Assembly (NCBI GenBank): GCA_015657535.1
Contig: JADHZB010000229.1
Coordinates: 1-20,630, forward strand
DNA from: Nephromyces sp. MM_2019
Lineage: Eukaryota; Apicomplexa; Aconoidasida; Nephromycida
Direction of reading: 5' to 3'
DNA length: 20,630 bases
This document shows, piece by piece, positions 1 through 10,661 of this stretch. Numbering within the stretch: position 1 is the first letter of the stretch; every line of letters begins with the position of its first letter. The translations under genes were made by a program, and so were the position numbers. The notes under the pieces were generated by a model. It searched no databases. It was given only the letters and a program-made list of their open reading frames with translations, and was not told the origin of the DNA.

Positions 1-1062
1 GTGTGTGTGAGTATGTAGGTTTTGTGTGTGAGTATGTAGGTTTGTTTTATATGGGTTTGTGTGCGCACGTATCTATGTGTGTGTATCTATAACGCTGCAT
101 TCGAAGATGTGAGCTACTTTTGATTGAAGACCTAATAATTAGGGAGCTAGCGTAATTTCTCGCTCCTCTTTTGCATTGAGGAAGTCCCGTGTGTGTCTTG
201 CTGATCTCAAGGCGTTCAGAGCCATCTTTATGCAGAGAAGCTGCGGAAGAAGCAGTAATATATACCCGTCGCTTGTTTCTATTATTCGTAGTTTTTATTG
301 AATCTTGTGCCGAAAGCTAGCTGAAGTGTGTGTGGAGAGCTGTCTCAACCGGTGTGTGTGTAAAGTTGCCTATCCAGTGTGTGTGTGGAGAGCTGATTTT
401 TTGATTTGCTGTTTCAGCATTTTGTGGGGAAGCTTTTCATTAGGAATCCAATAGTTCACGCTTTAACGCTATTTAACGTGATGTTTCTGTATTTGCTTGA
501 TTTAGCATCTTCCTGTGATATTCCTTTTCTGTTTGATGCTTTTTTTACTGCTTTATATACGAAATATCATTATTTTGCGTGGTTTCAGCACATTTGACTC
601 TATTTGTTGGGGTTAGCTCTCTGCGTTTGCATACATATGTGTGTGTGCATTTATTGTGTGTGACCACCTTTTATTTGTGTGCATTTATCTATGGATATAT
701 ATATGTGTATGTGAATATTCTCAGAGAGCACTGGTAGTGCCAAAATATGGGATTCAACAGCGATTACTGTGCTTAAAAATTATCTAGTTTTTCCTTGAAT
801 GTGTGTTATCTTGCAGTATGTGTTGCTCCATCGTTTTGCCTACTGGTATATGCTGTGTGTGTCTGTGTGTTTGTGTAGTGCGTGTGTGTGCAGTATGTCA
901 AGTATGTGTCTGCCTAATGTGTGTTTTTCCAGCGCGTGTGCAGTGTATGTCTAGTGTGTATGTGTCTAGCGTATGCGCTTAATGTACGTTTTTTCTTAGT
1001 ATGTGTGTACGTTTTTAACATGCATGTCTTTTTTGCGTGTATTTTTTCCTAGTGTGTGTATG
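1..1062. repeat. Degenerate TG-rich microsatellite region
   Basis: The plus strand is dominated by GTGTGTG tracts broken by short unique stretches. A short unit, GTGTGTGAGTATGTAGG, occurs twice in tandem within 3-44. The segment GTGTGTGTGGAGAGCTG occurs at about 326-342 and again at about 379-395. From about 850 to 1060 runs of GTGTGT alternate with TCTAGTGTGTATG-like units. The short frame at 406-597 is T-rich and has no exon-like quality, so I do not call a gene here. Cytosine is scarce in the purest tracts, so the repeat is strongly strand-biased. The window starts inside the repeat, which suggests a contig edge at simple sequence. Confidence 0.75.
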
Positions 1063-1524
1063 CTGAGTGCGCAACTTCTTGTTTGTCTGTTGCACTGACA
1101 TTGAAAAGGCTTCATTTTTTCAGCATCCTTTCAACTTGCTCTCCGAATATTTGAGTGCAAGCTGTTCAATCACTGGGTGCTTTATGTCTTTGCTTTCTGT
1201 TTTTTATGCTGCTTTGTCAATTTTGTATTGTTTCTTGTTCTTTTGCCTATTATTTTGTGGTTTAAAAATCCTTATCTTCTTATCGGAATCTTCTCCTTGA
1301 ATTGTGTATGCGAATATATATCATGAAATTGTAAATGCTTTTTTTTTCCCTTCGCCTTCTCGATAAGATTTCTAGAGAATATATGCTGGGACCTCTCGTA
1401 TATAACAGTCTGACGGTTTTCCACTTCTTTTGCGTGGCAAATGTGTGCCGAATATTTTCCTCTACTATAGAAGATTTTATTTATTGGCCTCAAGGTCCTT
1501 TTTCCTTGGTCGTTATCTTTGTGT

Positions 1525-1785
1525 ACGAGTAATGGGATAGAAAGTATGTATATGTGTGTGCGAGTAGTGAGATAGCATGTAGGTGTGCGGGGAGTGGGAT
1601 AGTATGTAGGTGTGCAAGTGTTGAGACATGATGCAGGTTTACCAGTAGCGGGGCATAATGTGTATGCGGGTAATGGGCTAGAATGCATGTGGACAAGTAA
1701 GGGAATAATATGCGCGTGTGCGAGTAGCGGCATATAATGCATGTATGTATGTTTGTGTGTGAGTAATGGTATAAAATTCATGTTA
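1525..1785. repeat. Degenerate minisatellite, unit about 27 bp
   Basis: Roughly nine diverged copies of a unit like GTAGTGGGATAGTATGTAGG followed by TGTGCGA run head to tail. Copies begin near GAGTAATGGGATAG, GAGTAGTGAGATAG, GGAGTGGGATAGT, GTAGCGGGGCATA, GTAATGGGCTAGA, GTAAGGGAATAAT and GTAGCGGCATATA. Most copies are 25-30 bp; a few are longer because of extra TG dinucleotides. Read on the minus strand the array stays open and would encode a repeated His-Pro-Leu-Leu-Ala-His-like peptide. I take this as a by-product of the repeat and not as a gene. Confidence 0.75.
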
Positions 1786-3064
1786 TTTGTAAAAAAGAAC
1801 TGGTCTGAACGTGACAGGAAATTAAAGAGCATATGGGTTAACCGTTGAATTTGCGGTTATAGACCGCAGCGGTTTTGTTTTTTTTGTTATGAATGATGCA
1901 TCTTCCGCTTTCATTTTAATCGCTGAAATTACGCAATCTCCTTATCGCTCATCCCTCTTCTGCCTGAAAATGGCGGAATTATTATGAAAAGTTTGCTATA
2001 TAACACTTTTATACTAGCTGTTTTCGGCGAATCTATCCGAAAATATCATTTATTGAATGTCAAAAAATTGATTTTAAGTGGCGCTTTTTTTTTAACATTT
2101 TCTCTTGAAAACTAGTATTGTGGAATTAAAATCTGTGCGATTCCCGTAAATACTAGAATATTCTACTTTGTTAGGTGCTTCATTTAGCGGCTAATCTTCC
2201 AAGTTTTAGCCATATTTTGTGTGGCTAAAATGAGCGCGCTACGTTGCTTTTCATTTTCTAAACAATTTATTGCTTTGCAAGGTTTTTTTTCCATCAAAAA
2301 TATTTTTTCTTTTTTCCTTTTTATTACCGATCTTTTCATTGAAAACCCATGTAGCTATTTCCGTTTTGAAGCTTATGAATTACTGCTTATTCAGATTAAA
2401 CATTGAATACAGAACCTTTTTTTGGTACGCTGGCCCGGCTTTTGTAGATACAAATCTGGGCTTCAGGCGCACCATTTTTCCATATTCGTTGTATATATGA
2501 CTTAAAAGAGTTTTTATTGCTAAGTGCCCCTCTCCCTGTGAAGATGGGCATTACTCAACGTATTCTCTTTATAAGGAAGAGCGATATTTTCCTCTTGCTT
2601 CGCAGACTTGATGACAACTTTTGATTTATGTGATTTGGAGTATATTATTGCTTTGCTATAAGGATATTTGTCGGTTTGTTTCAATGGCGGACGACTTTTG
2701 CCAAAACGGGCTTTATAAAACTCTAGTTTCTTCGATGGTGTTAAATATCCATCGTCTTTTCCAGAGAAATAGCTGCTATGTTGCATATTTTGCTGGACCA
2801 ACACAACGATACTAGAATTTCGTTCCAAATTTCATACCTCCGCGATCATTTTAGCTTATTTAAGTCAACTCCCTCCCAAGATTGGACTGCCACGGTAGCT
2901 CAGTTGCGTACATTTCCTTGCTTTATTACCACATTTAGTGAAGGGTAGTCATGAAAATACTGACGGAGGGTTTTGATGTATTTTTCATGATGAGGTGCGT
3001 AGGATATATTTTCTTAACCCCGAAAAGTTCATTAGTTTTCTGGTCCTGAATTTCCGCTTCTTCC
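1786..3064. other. T-rich stretch with no convincing gene
   Basis: Long T runs, for example around 2281-2335, and short open frames on both strands. The longest is a 102-codon minus-strand frame at 2520-2828. It is lysine- and serine-rich, as expected when a T-rich plus strand is read in reverse, and I see no splice context or known motif. A tRNA-like A-box string near 2894 has no matching B box downstream. Confidence 0.5.
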
Positions 3065-3730
3065 TCAAAAACCAATGCGTTTTTGCGAGATCTTTCCCGC
3101 CCTTGAAGGAAGAGCTTCTTCATCATTATTTGCTACCTTCTGTAGTAGGTTCATCACTAGCCTAAGCATTTAAGTCAGCAGCACTTTGCAGCATTGCTGC
3201 AACCTGCTAGCTGCATGTGAGCAGGTATTGCTGCTAATGAATCAATTGCTTTGTTTTGCATGCAGGCTCACCTTAAAGTTGTGTATATTCCGTAGATACC
3301 GTCGTAATTTTTTAGGAGACTGAAGATTAGTTTTGAGTACGTTTAGTACCAGAGGCAATTTGCGCAACATTGCATATACGCAGAATGCTGAGCTGAGTGC
3401 TACTCGTTACAGATAGATGATGTGACGCTAGCTTCTCAAGCTGTCGTAGTCTCCCACCTCCATGCATTCTGAGGGTAGCAGCACCTCATCAGCCTGAAAA
3501 TTTGGTAATATTGTATATACTGATTTAAGAGACAAATATGGAATAATTCGAATATTCTTCAGTTATGAAAAATGAATAAAGCCGCTCCAGCCCTTAGTGG
3601 TTCTTAGCTGTAGTTTTCTACGCGATACTGCGAACTTTTTATCATACGCAGTCAACATATACCTCACCTGCCAGGTATGCGGAGCTCCCTCGGCGTGTTC
3701 CCTCACTAATTTGCATCCTTTCCTTCTCAT
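3065..3730 (-). CDS. Possible two-exon micro-gene, unknown (weak)
   Basis: Exon 1 (3668-3730) starts with ATG, encodes 21 residues beginning MRRKGCKLVREHAEG, and ends at CAG|GTGAGG, a strong donor. Exon 2 (3065-3139) follows a CTACAG acceptor, continues in the same phase for 24 residues ending in KISQKRIGF, and stops at TGA. The product would have 45 residues, basic, without a membrane segment. Points against it: it is short, both exon regions are also open in a second frame (the frame starting at 3126 reads 63 codons), and I recognise no family. It may instead be part of a longer gene or chance. Confidence 0.2.
3176..3235. other. Nested inverted repeats built from GCA/TGC
   Basis: An outer stem, AGCAGCA (3177-3183) with TGCTGCT (3229-3235), encloses two further inverted repeats. 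One is TTGCAGCA/TGCTGCAA (3186-3202), separated by a single base. The other is CCTGCT/AGCAGG (3203-3208 with 3220-3225). The whole could fold as a three-way junction. It lies just upstream (minus-strand sense) of the weak exon at 3065-3139, in the proposed intron. Confidence 0.5.
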
Positions 3731-5859
3731 CACATTTCCAGAGAAAAAGCGAAAAAGGAAGCATGTAACGAGTATAATAAAAAACAAAGCAAAATAGGCA
3801 AGCGGACAAAAAACGTTTTATCAGCGCCTCAATTTGCAATGGCAAGCGATCAAGCGCCTTGATTGGGGATGCTGATATCTGCGTAGGTTAAAAGCAAGGT
3901 TTTTTAGCATGGGCTGTATGTGGCGGACTGAGCCTAAGCATCGCTGCTATGAAAATACATTGAGACAAGCTGGAAAGAGGTAAACGCTGGATTCTTTCGT
4001 AATAACTTTATGAGTTTATTAGCCACTGCTATACGCAAAGTGGCACGTGACTGAAGAGGGGCAGTTGAACTCGAGATTGTATGTCGATATTTTCTACTGG
4101 CCCCTTGAATCCCCGTTTCTAGAGGTTTTGAGGCGCGACCCCTGCTGCTGAACTATCAGCGAAGTAATTGAAGAACGCCCTCTACGCTAGAAATCCAGAG
4201 ATCTCGGCAATAAGGTGTATATGAAGTAACGCTGTAGAATATGGAGCCATTGATTGTCCCGTTGATTCCGAGGCAACAGCGCCTAGAAAAGTTGGTCGCA
4301 TCTTCATCCTGCCAGCTTCTCGTGAAATTAAGCGCTTTCCTGCTTCGGTATCATGAATTGCTGTACCCCGTACCTCCCTTACACTGGTAATACTCCCATA
4401 ACGAGGGATTGCATAGTGGAGTGAGACCTAGTTAGAAGCTTCGGAAGAAGGTCTTCTACACGATTCCCCGTAGTATAGCCGGGATTGCCTATTTAGCGTC
4501 ACGCCATAAAATGAGTTCTGATTAGCTCGCTCATTTGCTTATGTACAGTTAAGTTATGCTTCCGTGACAGCCAAATAAGCAAGTTTAATCTAATGTGACG
4601 CACATAATATGTCTGCCATGCATATGTAATATAGTGATCTCAATGTGTGCGTACACTCCAAAGTTGTCACTAAAGGTGTGTACCACCTTTGGGGTCGACA
4701 GTTTGGCATGAAGTACAATCAGTCTAGTCAAAAATGTTTCTGAGCATCCATGGAGGGAGCTTTTATCCATTTTGCATTTTTTAAAAGCTAGGTGACGAAT
4801 TGATCTGTGCACTCTTCCTTTTAGGGGGAAACAAATCGTTTCGGTGTTTTTTCAATTTTACCTGAGGCTACCCAATTAGCGTCGTGGGTGATTTCAAACC
4901 CTTGAAAATTGAAGTCAGTTTCCGCCAATTTTGCTTACTTTAGATGTACTAAAATTCTGAGTGGTTTGAAGGTATTTACCCAATGAAAAAGCAAGAAATC
5001 AGTGAAAGCCAAACGGGTGCAACGGGGAACAACGACAAATTCTGCAAGCATGTGTGGAAACCACTATGGCAGCAGGATTGGTAGTGTGGCATTTATTCTT
5101 GCTCAGTTAGAACTGCTTGCATCTTATCGGTGTTTACCTGCACACTTTTTTGAGTAAAATTTCACGTACCCATCGTCACGTATTGCCATAATGAGACTTG
5201 GCGAGTTTTCGAAGGTTTAGTTACTCTATGTGTACCTTTCCACGATAACTTTCCAAGCTTATCGCGTGTTGTTGATCACCCGAGTACTCAGGATTGATGT
5301 GAATACTCGTTCACATAGTGTCACATATTTCGCGATACCTGAAACTATGCTGAAGTAATATTATGAAGCATAACTTTTTTTCGTCGGAAACCCTCTACTC
5401 GTTTAATCGAACCGCAAACTTATTTTGTCTACAACTGATGCTTTGTCTAGATTAGCATCGTATCCCTATTCGACGTTGGTTAGTGTCAGAAATGTACTTA
5501 CCTATAAAAAGTTTCTACTTCTTGTCGGAGTGCATTAATTTCCTCTAGGTCCTGATCGCAGGCTAGGAAAAATGAATTATCGTATCAGTGCGTGGTTTTC
5601 TTCATTCTTGCCCTGAACTAGCGCCCCTAGTGTATGGCAAAGCTGGTAACGTGATGATATGCTGCGAACCAGCCGCTTCTTCAAAACCAAGGTTATCACG
5701 TATGCGAGATAGGGCGAGGGGGAAAAACGTGATGATCATCAGTTGCTTATGGACAACCTCCCTTGCCGAGTAGCCAGCATCATCTCGCTCTTGATCACAA
5801 TCCTTTTTCTTGTCAAGGCGGCGCTGCGGTGCCAGGACTGCTCCTTTTTCAAGAAATAC
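3731..5859. other. Intergenic-looking stretch
   Basis: No gene that I can defend. A possible minus-strand first exon starts with a well-placed ATG (AAAATGG) near 4770 and reads MDKSSLHGCSETFLTRLIV up to an AAG|GTGGTA donor, but no partner exon is evident. The minus-strand frame at 5602-5889 (95 codons) is fairly coding-like and may belong with the exon at 5860-6000. The plus-strand frames over 5588-5945 look like its shadows. Confidence 0.4.
4658..4706. other. Imperfect 49-base hairpin
   Basis: The inner arm AAAGGTG (4672-4678) pairs with CACCTTT (4684-4690) around a five-base loop. An outer arm follows: CCAAA (4658-4662) and TGTC (4665-4668) pair with GACA (4697-4700) and TTTGG (4702-4706). 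Small bulges separate the two parts. No poly-T terminator or gene boundary is attached, so its role is unknown. Confidence 0.5.
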
Positions 5860-6000
5860 CATCATTCCATAAATCCCTTCTGCGTTCAACTACTATGCGG
5901 CTAGGACGCAATAGGGCAATGGTGCTATCTTCGTCATCGTCTTGAGAATCGCCACTCCCTACGCACATCTTCATTCCTCTTTCATCAAAAGGTCTGGGCC
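5860..6000 (-). CDS. Acidic internal exon of an unknown gene (partial)
   Basis: Read on the minus strand, a TTTCTAG acceptor is followed by 46 open codons, and the exon can end at GATG|GTATTT (phase 1). The peptide starts PRPFDERGMKMCVG, has an acidic run SQDDDEDS, then a basic end with RIVVERRRDLWND. This mix of charge blocks is protein-like and the frame is clean. The frame stops three codons after the donor. An in-phase acceptor near 5627 (CGCTAG) would add a short tail and a TAA, giving one possible C-terminus. A 22-base intron into the 5602-5889 frame also fits the phase but is improbably short. The upstream exons were not found. No family recognised. Confidence 0.35.
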
Positions 6001-7123
6001 CTAGAAACTTTTCTCGCCTCTTCCTCTAGCCTTTCCCCTCCATTAGAGATCCAAATTCCGCTTATTTTACTCTTTTGGAAGGTTAGCAGCAATGTTTCCA
6101 AATTCTGTATAATCCTAGATTCCTTATGGTTCACGTTGTATTCAAAAGCCTAGGCTTTGCTCCCCTACATGTTGAATTCATTCATTTCATTTTGTGTTAA
6201 AAGCTACAAAGTTTCTGTAGTGATTCGAGTAAGTCTATGTTGCCCTGCTATTTGAGCGGAACTGTGCCTACATTTTGTGACTCATTTATGAGGCGAATTG
6301 CTTGCTGGATAGCCATCCTTGCTTGTATATACTAACAAGCTACACAATATTCTGCATGGCTAAGTAAATTATAGAATGAGAGATACGTGATTTGCTTCCT
6401 GCTCGTCTATGCATGAAGCTACTGGTTATTAGATAGCCCTGTATTTCTTAGCTCATTACTCAAGCGTGGTATTACGTAACAATTACATCTTTGTGCACTG
6501 GAAGACTTACATTTTTTATTTCTCATAAGGTTGAGAGATTTTCGGAACTTTTGAAATTCAGCTGACCTTACTCCTTCGCTGTGACTATTTTGATGCTTTT
6601 TAGCTATGCATGTAACTCTATGATCTTGGTACGGTATCTTTACACTACTGCACTAGCCGTTAACCCATGAAGATATCTGACTGAATCATGGCTCTAGTAT
6701 GCACTCGTCTTGTTCTTCATCCTTTTCGTACATCCTAGGCATCGAAACAGCACATATGTGGGCTTCTTCAAATTTATGATGTATATCACTAGCATATCTT
6801 TTCAACTTCAGTAATCCTCCTTTGGTTCGCGCACTGTTTTCGTAAAACGTGAAGGACTCCCAGAAGAGTATTTACTTCGCTTTCACAACGTGTTTTAGCC
6901 GGGAGCTTCTTTTGAGGTTGTCATGGTAATGAATTTAACAATTGTATGAATAATTTCAAGCTTTTTGACGAAACGATACTATGAAAATGAGAGGATGCAA
7001 GTCATTTTCTGCAATGATTATATGATATAAGAGAAGAGTGGGCGGCAGTAGTTGCGAGATATCTTAGTGCTGTGTTATCCTTATTCTTAAATATCTTTTC
7101 GTGTTACTGCGGTTTCAGATCTG
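6001..7123. other. No gene seen
   Basis: AT-rich sequence without an open frame or exon-like stretch that stands out on either strand. It separates the acidic minus-strand exon from the SNRNP27 gene and may hold the promoter of the latter. No specific promoter motif could be recognised. Confidence 0.4.
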
Positions 7124-7246
7124 ATGGCGAACACGCTAAATTTACTTCTTTATCTTGAGGGCTCTGTAAAATATTTATACTCCTGTCAGTTCGGTTTCAG
7201 CCCTCAATCTCCGGTTATTCCTTATCAGGAGTTCACATTTCACTAG
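7124..7246 (+). CDS. Small upstream ORF, 40 codons (doubtful)
   Basis: ATG GCG in a TCTGATGG context opens a 40-codon frame (start MANTLNLLLYLEG, end YQEFTFH, then TAG), 119 bases before the SNRNP27 start. A TTTCAG acceptor-like string lies just upstream at about 7112-7119. It could be a translated leader ORF, a non-coding leader, or chance. No family recognised. Confidence 0.15.
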   Translation: MANTLNLLLYLEGSVKYLYSCQFGFSPQSPVIPYQEFTFH

Positions 7247-7365
7247 TATGTATGTTCATCTTCCCTCAGTGACCGATTTTCTCTTATTTTCCCCCCCTTT
7301 TTCCTGTGTGTGAGACCCAGTCCCTTGCTGGCCCCCTAATACTAAAGGCGACGTCTTCTTTAAAT

Positions 7366-8061
7366 ATGCCTTCACGTCACCAGGAGAGTAGAAGACACCA
7401 CAGTCGGAGCCGCTCTGGTTCCCCTTATTCCTCTGGAAGACAACATAGCGGCCACCTTCCGCCTTATAGGGACGGGGGAAATAGTGGAAAAGTTCGCTCT
7501 TCTCATCATCGTCAACCCCCAGAAACTCACACACGTGAAGGTTACGATCGTTATGGTGAGAGAGATAGAGGTTCGCATTTTCACTGGTATTCTGGGCCAC
7601 CGAGGAGCCCTTCATACGATGACTATAGGGTTTCAGACAGATATGGGGGGAGTCGACACGCTCATGGCCAACGTGGTGGTAGAGAAAATATTGTGACAAC
7701 TGGAGGGAGCCGTTACCGTTATAGGCATAATGATAGCCCGGATATGCCCCATTCTGATAGCAGGACTCGCAACTTAAATATGGCAAGAAATAAAAAGGAA
7801 GTTTCTCGCTCGAACAGTTCGTCCTCCTCAAGTCCGATGCATAGGGATGATAATAAGGAAAGTGACAAAGAAGAGGAGGAGGATCTAACAGAAGAGCAAA
7901 AGATGCAGAAGCTTATGGGGATAAATTCATTTGACAGTTCTAAGGGAAAAAGTCATGTCACCTCTGATCGATCTGGAGTGAACAAGCGAACAAAAAGGAA
8001 GTACAGGCAGTATATGAATCGAAAAGGAGGCTTTAATAGGCCCCTCTCTCCAACATACTGA
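7366..8061 (+). CDS. SNRNP27: U4/U6.U5 tri-snRNP 27 kDa protein (SNRNP27 family)
   Basis: Nuclear splicing factor; in other eukaryotes the family is part of the U4/U6.U5 tri-snRNP and acts around spliceosome activation. The 231-residue frame has no evident intron. Residues 1-160 are rich in Arg, Ser, His, Gly and Tyr with many RS, SR and RY pairs and a six-serine run near 150, typical of SR-like proteins. An acidic stretch (EEEED, about 169-173) leads into [14 protein letters not shown] (about 182-195) and the diagnostic C-terminus [18 protein letters not shown] (about 210-227), which matches the family core nearly residue for residue. The start is the first ATG in the frame (AAATATG, A at -3); the frame is open for 20 codons further upstream but lacks an ATG. 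The N-terminal RS part makes it longer than animal members, which have about 155 residues. Identity is firm from the C-terminus; the N-terminal extent is less certain. Confidence 0.93.
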   Translation: MPSRHQESRRHHSRSRSGSPYSSGRQHSGHLPPYRDGGNSGKVRSSHHRQPPETHTREGYDRYGERDRGSHFHWYSGPPRSPSYDDYRVSDRYGGSRHAHGQRGGRENIVTTGGSRYRYRHNDSPDMPHSDSRTRNLNMARNKKEVSRSNSSSSSSPMHRDDNKESDKEEEEDLTEEQKMQKLMGINSFDSSKGKSHVTSDRSGVNKRTKRKYRQYMNRKGGFNRPLSPTY

Positions 8062-8894
8062 ATCAAGCTTTTATCCCATATAAATTCGAGTACGTTTTTT
8101 AATACCATTTGCAGACTCTGGAAGGTGCATGATGTAGTTACTATTCTTATAGGTGGTCACTAACAAGGGAAGCAGGTATTTGAATATCCTGAAAATAATG
8201 CTGTACATAGGGAATTCAATTGAGAGTGATCTACTAAAAAAATTATAATTTCTTGAGAAATCACGGGACTGGATAATTATATGAATAAAAGGGAAATATT
8301 TGTTGAGGGTTTAACTAGTTTTGAGGTTGCGGTTGAGACGTTCATTCACTTTGTCTACTTAGAAAATACGGGGATTGATACGCGTGTACCATTTTGTTTG
8401 CTTCTTCCTTTGCATGAATCGCATGCTTTTGCGATCATTTGAAAGAATAAATATGTGATAGTCTGATATATTGCTATTATTGCGTAAACAGGTGCGCTTA
8501 TTTTGTAGCTGCTAAATGTGTTACCGGTCAGCTTCATAGTTTAGGCTATTTCACAAAATTTGTTTTCCTTGTCGCTGTACTATGCTTGGAGGGTACAATT
8601 GAAGTGACTTCCCATGCAGGCGATGTCTAAATAAACTATAAAAGCGCAAATAGTAATAGCAACTTTCAGTTAATTTGTATTGATTTCAATGTCGCTATGA
8701 AGCTGCTCCTAAGACTATACGCGATGCCCTTGTATTCCTAGCGGAATCCAATTTTTTCGTGAGAAAAAAAGGGAGGAGATAATAGCTTTGTAGTTATTTG
8801 CACCACGAGCACACCTGGTGTCAATATATGTTGACCCGGTTATGAGGCCCTCTTGCACTCTGATATTTTGGTTCAGCCGCTTTTGTCTACTGGA
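8062..8894. other. SNRNP27 3' flank, no gene seen
   Basis: AT-rich sequence with AATAAA at 8284-8289, a possible but unproven polyadenylation signal. A 60-codon minus-strand frame starting at 8537 (MKLTGNTFSSYK) contains a hydrophobic stretch but has no supporting splice or homology signal; I treat it as chance. Confidence 0.4.
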
Positions 8895-9107
8895 ATGCCT
8901 AGCATCATCGATTTTCTAGCTTCATTATCTCGCTATATATATTCTGAAGCTACCCAACCGGAGGATTTTGTATTTTCAAGCAGAAAGTTTGGACCTACTT
9001 TGCCTGTTAGTTTCTTTGAAGTACTGCTAGGCGTAAGCTTGCTGATATTAATGTGTCGTTTTAATATACTTCACTGGATCATAACTTTAGTTGAAAGTGA
9101 AGTTTAG
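8895..9107 (+). CDS. Small ORF with one membrane segment, unknown
   Basis: ATG opens a 70-codon frame ending in TAG. The N-terminal half (MPSIIDFLASLSRYIYSEAT) is mixed; residues 38-65 form a hydrophobic segment (FFEVLLGVSLLILM and following), so a single-pass membrane protein is possible. Upstream the frame stays open to 8835. Alternative: a strong donor GGC|GTAAGC at 9033 would end the exon at residue 46, and a good acceptor (TTTTCTCTTCAAAG) at 9334 continues in phase into a 36-base exon (9335-9370, AYGALQYLRWKQ) followed by CAG|GTGGAT. That exon overlaps the minus-strand gene at 9356 by 15 bases, so both cannot easily be right. No family recognised. Confidence 0.35.
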   Translation: MPSIIDFLASLSRYIYSEATQPEDFVFSSRKFGPTLPVSFFEVLLGVSLLILMCRFNILHWIITLVESEV

Positions 9108-9355
9108 CGCGCGTATGATATCTCGCGACTATATAACGCTTCTGGTGAAGCATATTTTGAAGCTCTGAGTTGGGACATGTATTTTTCAACGATAATATTT
9201 TGTGGTTTGCGCTCCTTAACATACTTTGGAATTCGTTAGGACATCAGTTTTAATGTGTATTTCTTGCGATACAGTTTAATTTACTGTGCTCTTGTGTGTG
9301 TGTTCTCTTCGGTGTGTGTTTTTTCTCTTCAAAGGCCTATGGTGCTCTACAGTAT

Positions 9356-10661
9356 TTACGTTGGAAACAGGTGGATTTCACTGTCGTGGTGCAGTAGGCT
9401 TGTTCTACGCTGAACTCCTTGCGCCAATAACTTGAAGGCTTCGTTAACCGTAGCCCACGGGTACTTTTGGGTTCTAAATAGTGTGGTCGTAGCTTTAGCA
9501 TCCTCATTTTGCTGTGAAGGTCCCCAGGGAAGCTCCTGATATAAAGCAGCTTTTTTTGGTGTTTTAGTTCGAATTAAACGATCCTCTTCCCATATAACTC
9601 CTTTTATGCACAAACTTAGGATATGTAGCATCCAAGGTGACTTGTCGCCTAGCTTAGACTTATATTTTTCGTTTACTGACTACAGGGTGATATTAAGAGT
9701 CTTGGGATCCTGCACTCCATGTTGCTAGCACCATTAAGTTAACCTAAACAAATCTTCGCATGCTCACTCTATTGGCATCAAAGTCATACTTACTCCCTTT
9801 GTAGAAGTGTCTCTCTTTATTGAATAAGTGGTTTCCTAACCCGTACGAGCTGTATAAATTAATCGCTCAATTGCTTGTAAGCCTTCTTCTCTAAACGTAC
9901 CACGATTGTACTTTCTACATATGCATAGCACTGAATGCGCAGTCCCGAATAATTATAAACCGAAATTCTTCTGCATAAAGCGTGTGCTCCGCCGGGCGTG
10001 CCGGCAAGTGCCCTGTAGTCGGGGACTGCCATCTAAATTCAGTGGTTTTTCAATGTGAGCCTACCCGTTATATATGAACCCAAGGCTCCTACAAGAATGG
10101 TATCTAGAAGGGGTGATCCGCGAAACTGCGATACCTGAATAGGCAGTTCTCCGAAATAGTAGGGAAGCCTAGAGCTGCTGTTACCCAATATCTTCTAACA
10201 ATGAGAATAATACCTTGAAAATAGCTAGAAGGCGGGCTGGGTCTCTCAGAAGTCATTTCGCATATTGTAGAATCCGCGTAAAGAAGGGTAGTGTGGCTAT
10301 TTAAAAGCAATCCTAATTCATTATTCAGTGTGTGCCAGACGATATCGATACCTCTTCGTAACCGTTTACTAGTGGCAAAATTTGTAATACGCCTGGTTGA
10401 GGCGCGCGCAGAATTCGCTGGTAATAGCACGTGTGCTAACGCTTAAAATGCCTGCTCAGCTTAGTACTCCCTGACCTAGATTCGTTGGCCCCAGGGTATA
10501 TGGTAGCAATGGATGACCGCACTGAGGAGACCGAGCTTGACAGGAGGTATGGGTTTATCAGCGGGTGCACAAGTACTACAGCAAGCAGCGGAACAGTCAG
10601 TCAACTCAGCAGGAGACGTGCTGCTATTTGTCATGCTTGCGGGTGCTCCCGCTTTGGCCAT
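9356..10661 (-). CDS. Spliced gene, unknown function, about 209 residues
   Basis: Proposed exons, in order of transcription: 10580-10661, 10214-10441 and 9356-9675. The last two are the better supported. Exon 2 has a clean frame of 75 codons with an Arg-rich part (SARASTRRITNFATSKRLRR) and ends at CAAG|GTATTA. Exon 3 follows a TAGTCAG acceptor in matching phase, reads VNEKYKSKLGDKSPWMLHIL, continues through KTPKKAALYQELPWGPS to the end HHDSEIHLFPT, and stops at TAA. Codons there favour purines at position 1, as expected of coding DNA. Exon 1 (ATG at 10661, MAKAGAPASMTNSSTSPAE, donor GCT|GTAGTA) fits the phase, but it is low in complexity and lies antisense to an equally attractive plus-strand frame. 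If exon 1 is wrong the 5' end is missing. No family recognised; an Arg-rich, acid-poor leader could target mitochondria, which is only a guess. Confidence 0.45.

Noticed and set aside
1272..1832. 186-codon minus-strand frame
   Set aside because: Most of it is the minisatellite read in reverse, giving a repeated HxxPLLxH peptide. There is no family, start context or splice support.
2520..2828. 102-codon minus-strand frame
   Set aside because: Lys/Ser-rich frame expected from T-rich plus-strand DNA. No motif and no splice signals; an overlapping plus-strand frame is equally open.
2890..2912. tRNA-like GGTAGCTCAGTTG string
   Set aside because: It resembles a tRNA D-arm (A box), but no B box, anticodon stem or acceptor stem could be found in the next 80 bases.
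9356..9450. Kinesin-like string near the C-terminus of the minus-strand gene (EAFKLLAQGVQRRTS)
   Set aside because: It recalls the kinesin stretch before the SSRSH switch motif, but SSRSH, the P-loop and the other motor motifs are absent.
10476..10661. Full 61-codon minus-strand frame as a stand-alone gene
   Set aside because: Ala/Ser/Thr/Cys-rich composition is what the shadow of a G-at-position-1 plus-strand frame gives. Only its first 82 bases are kept, as a doubtful first exon.
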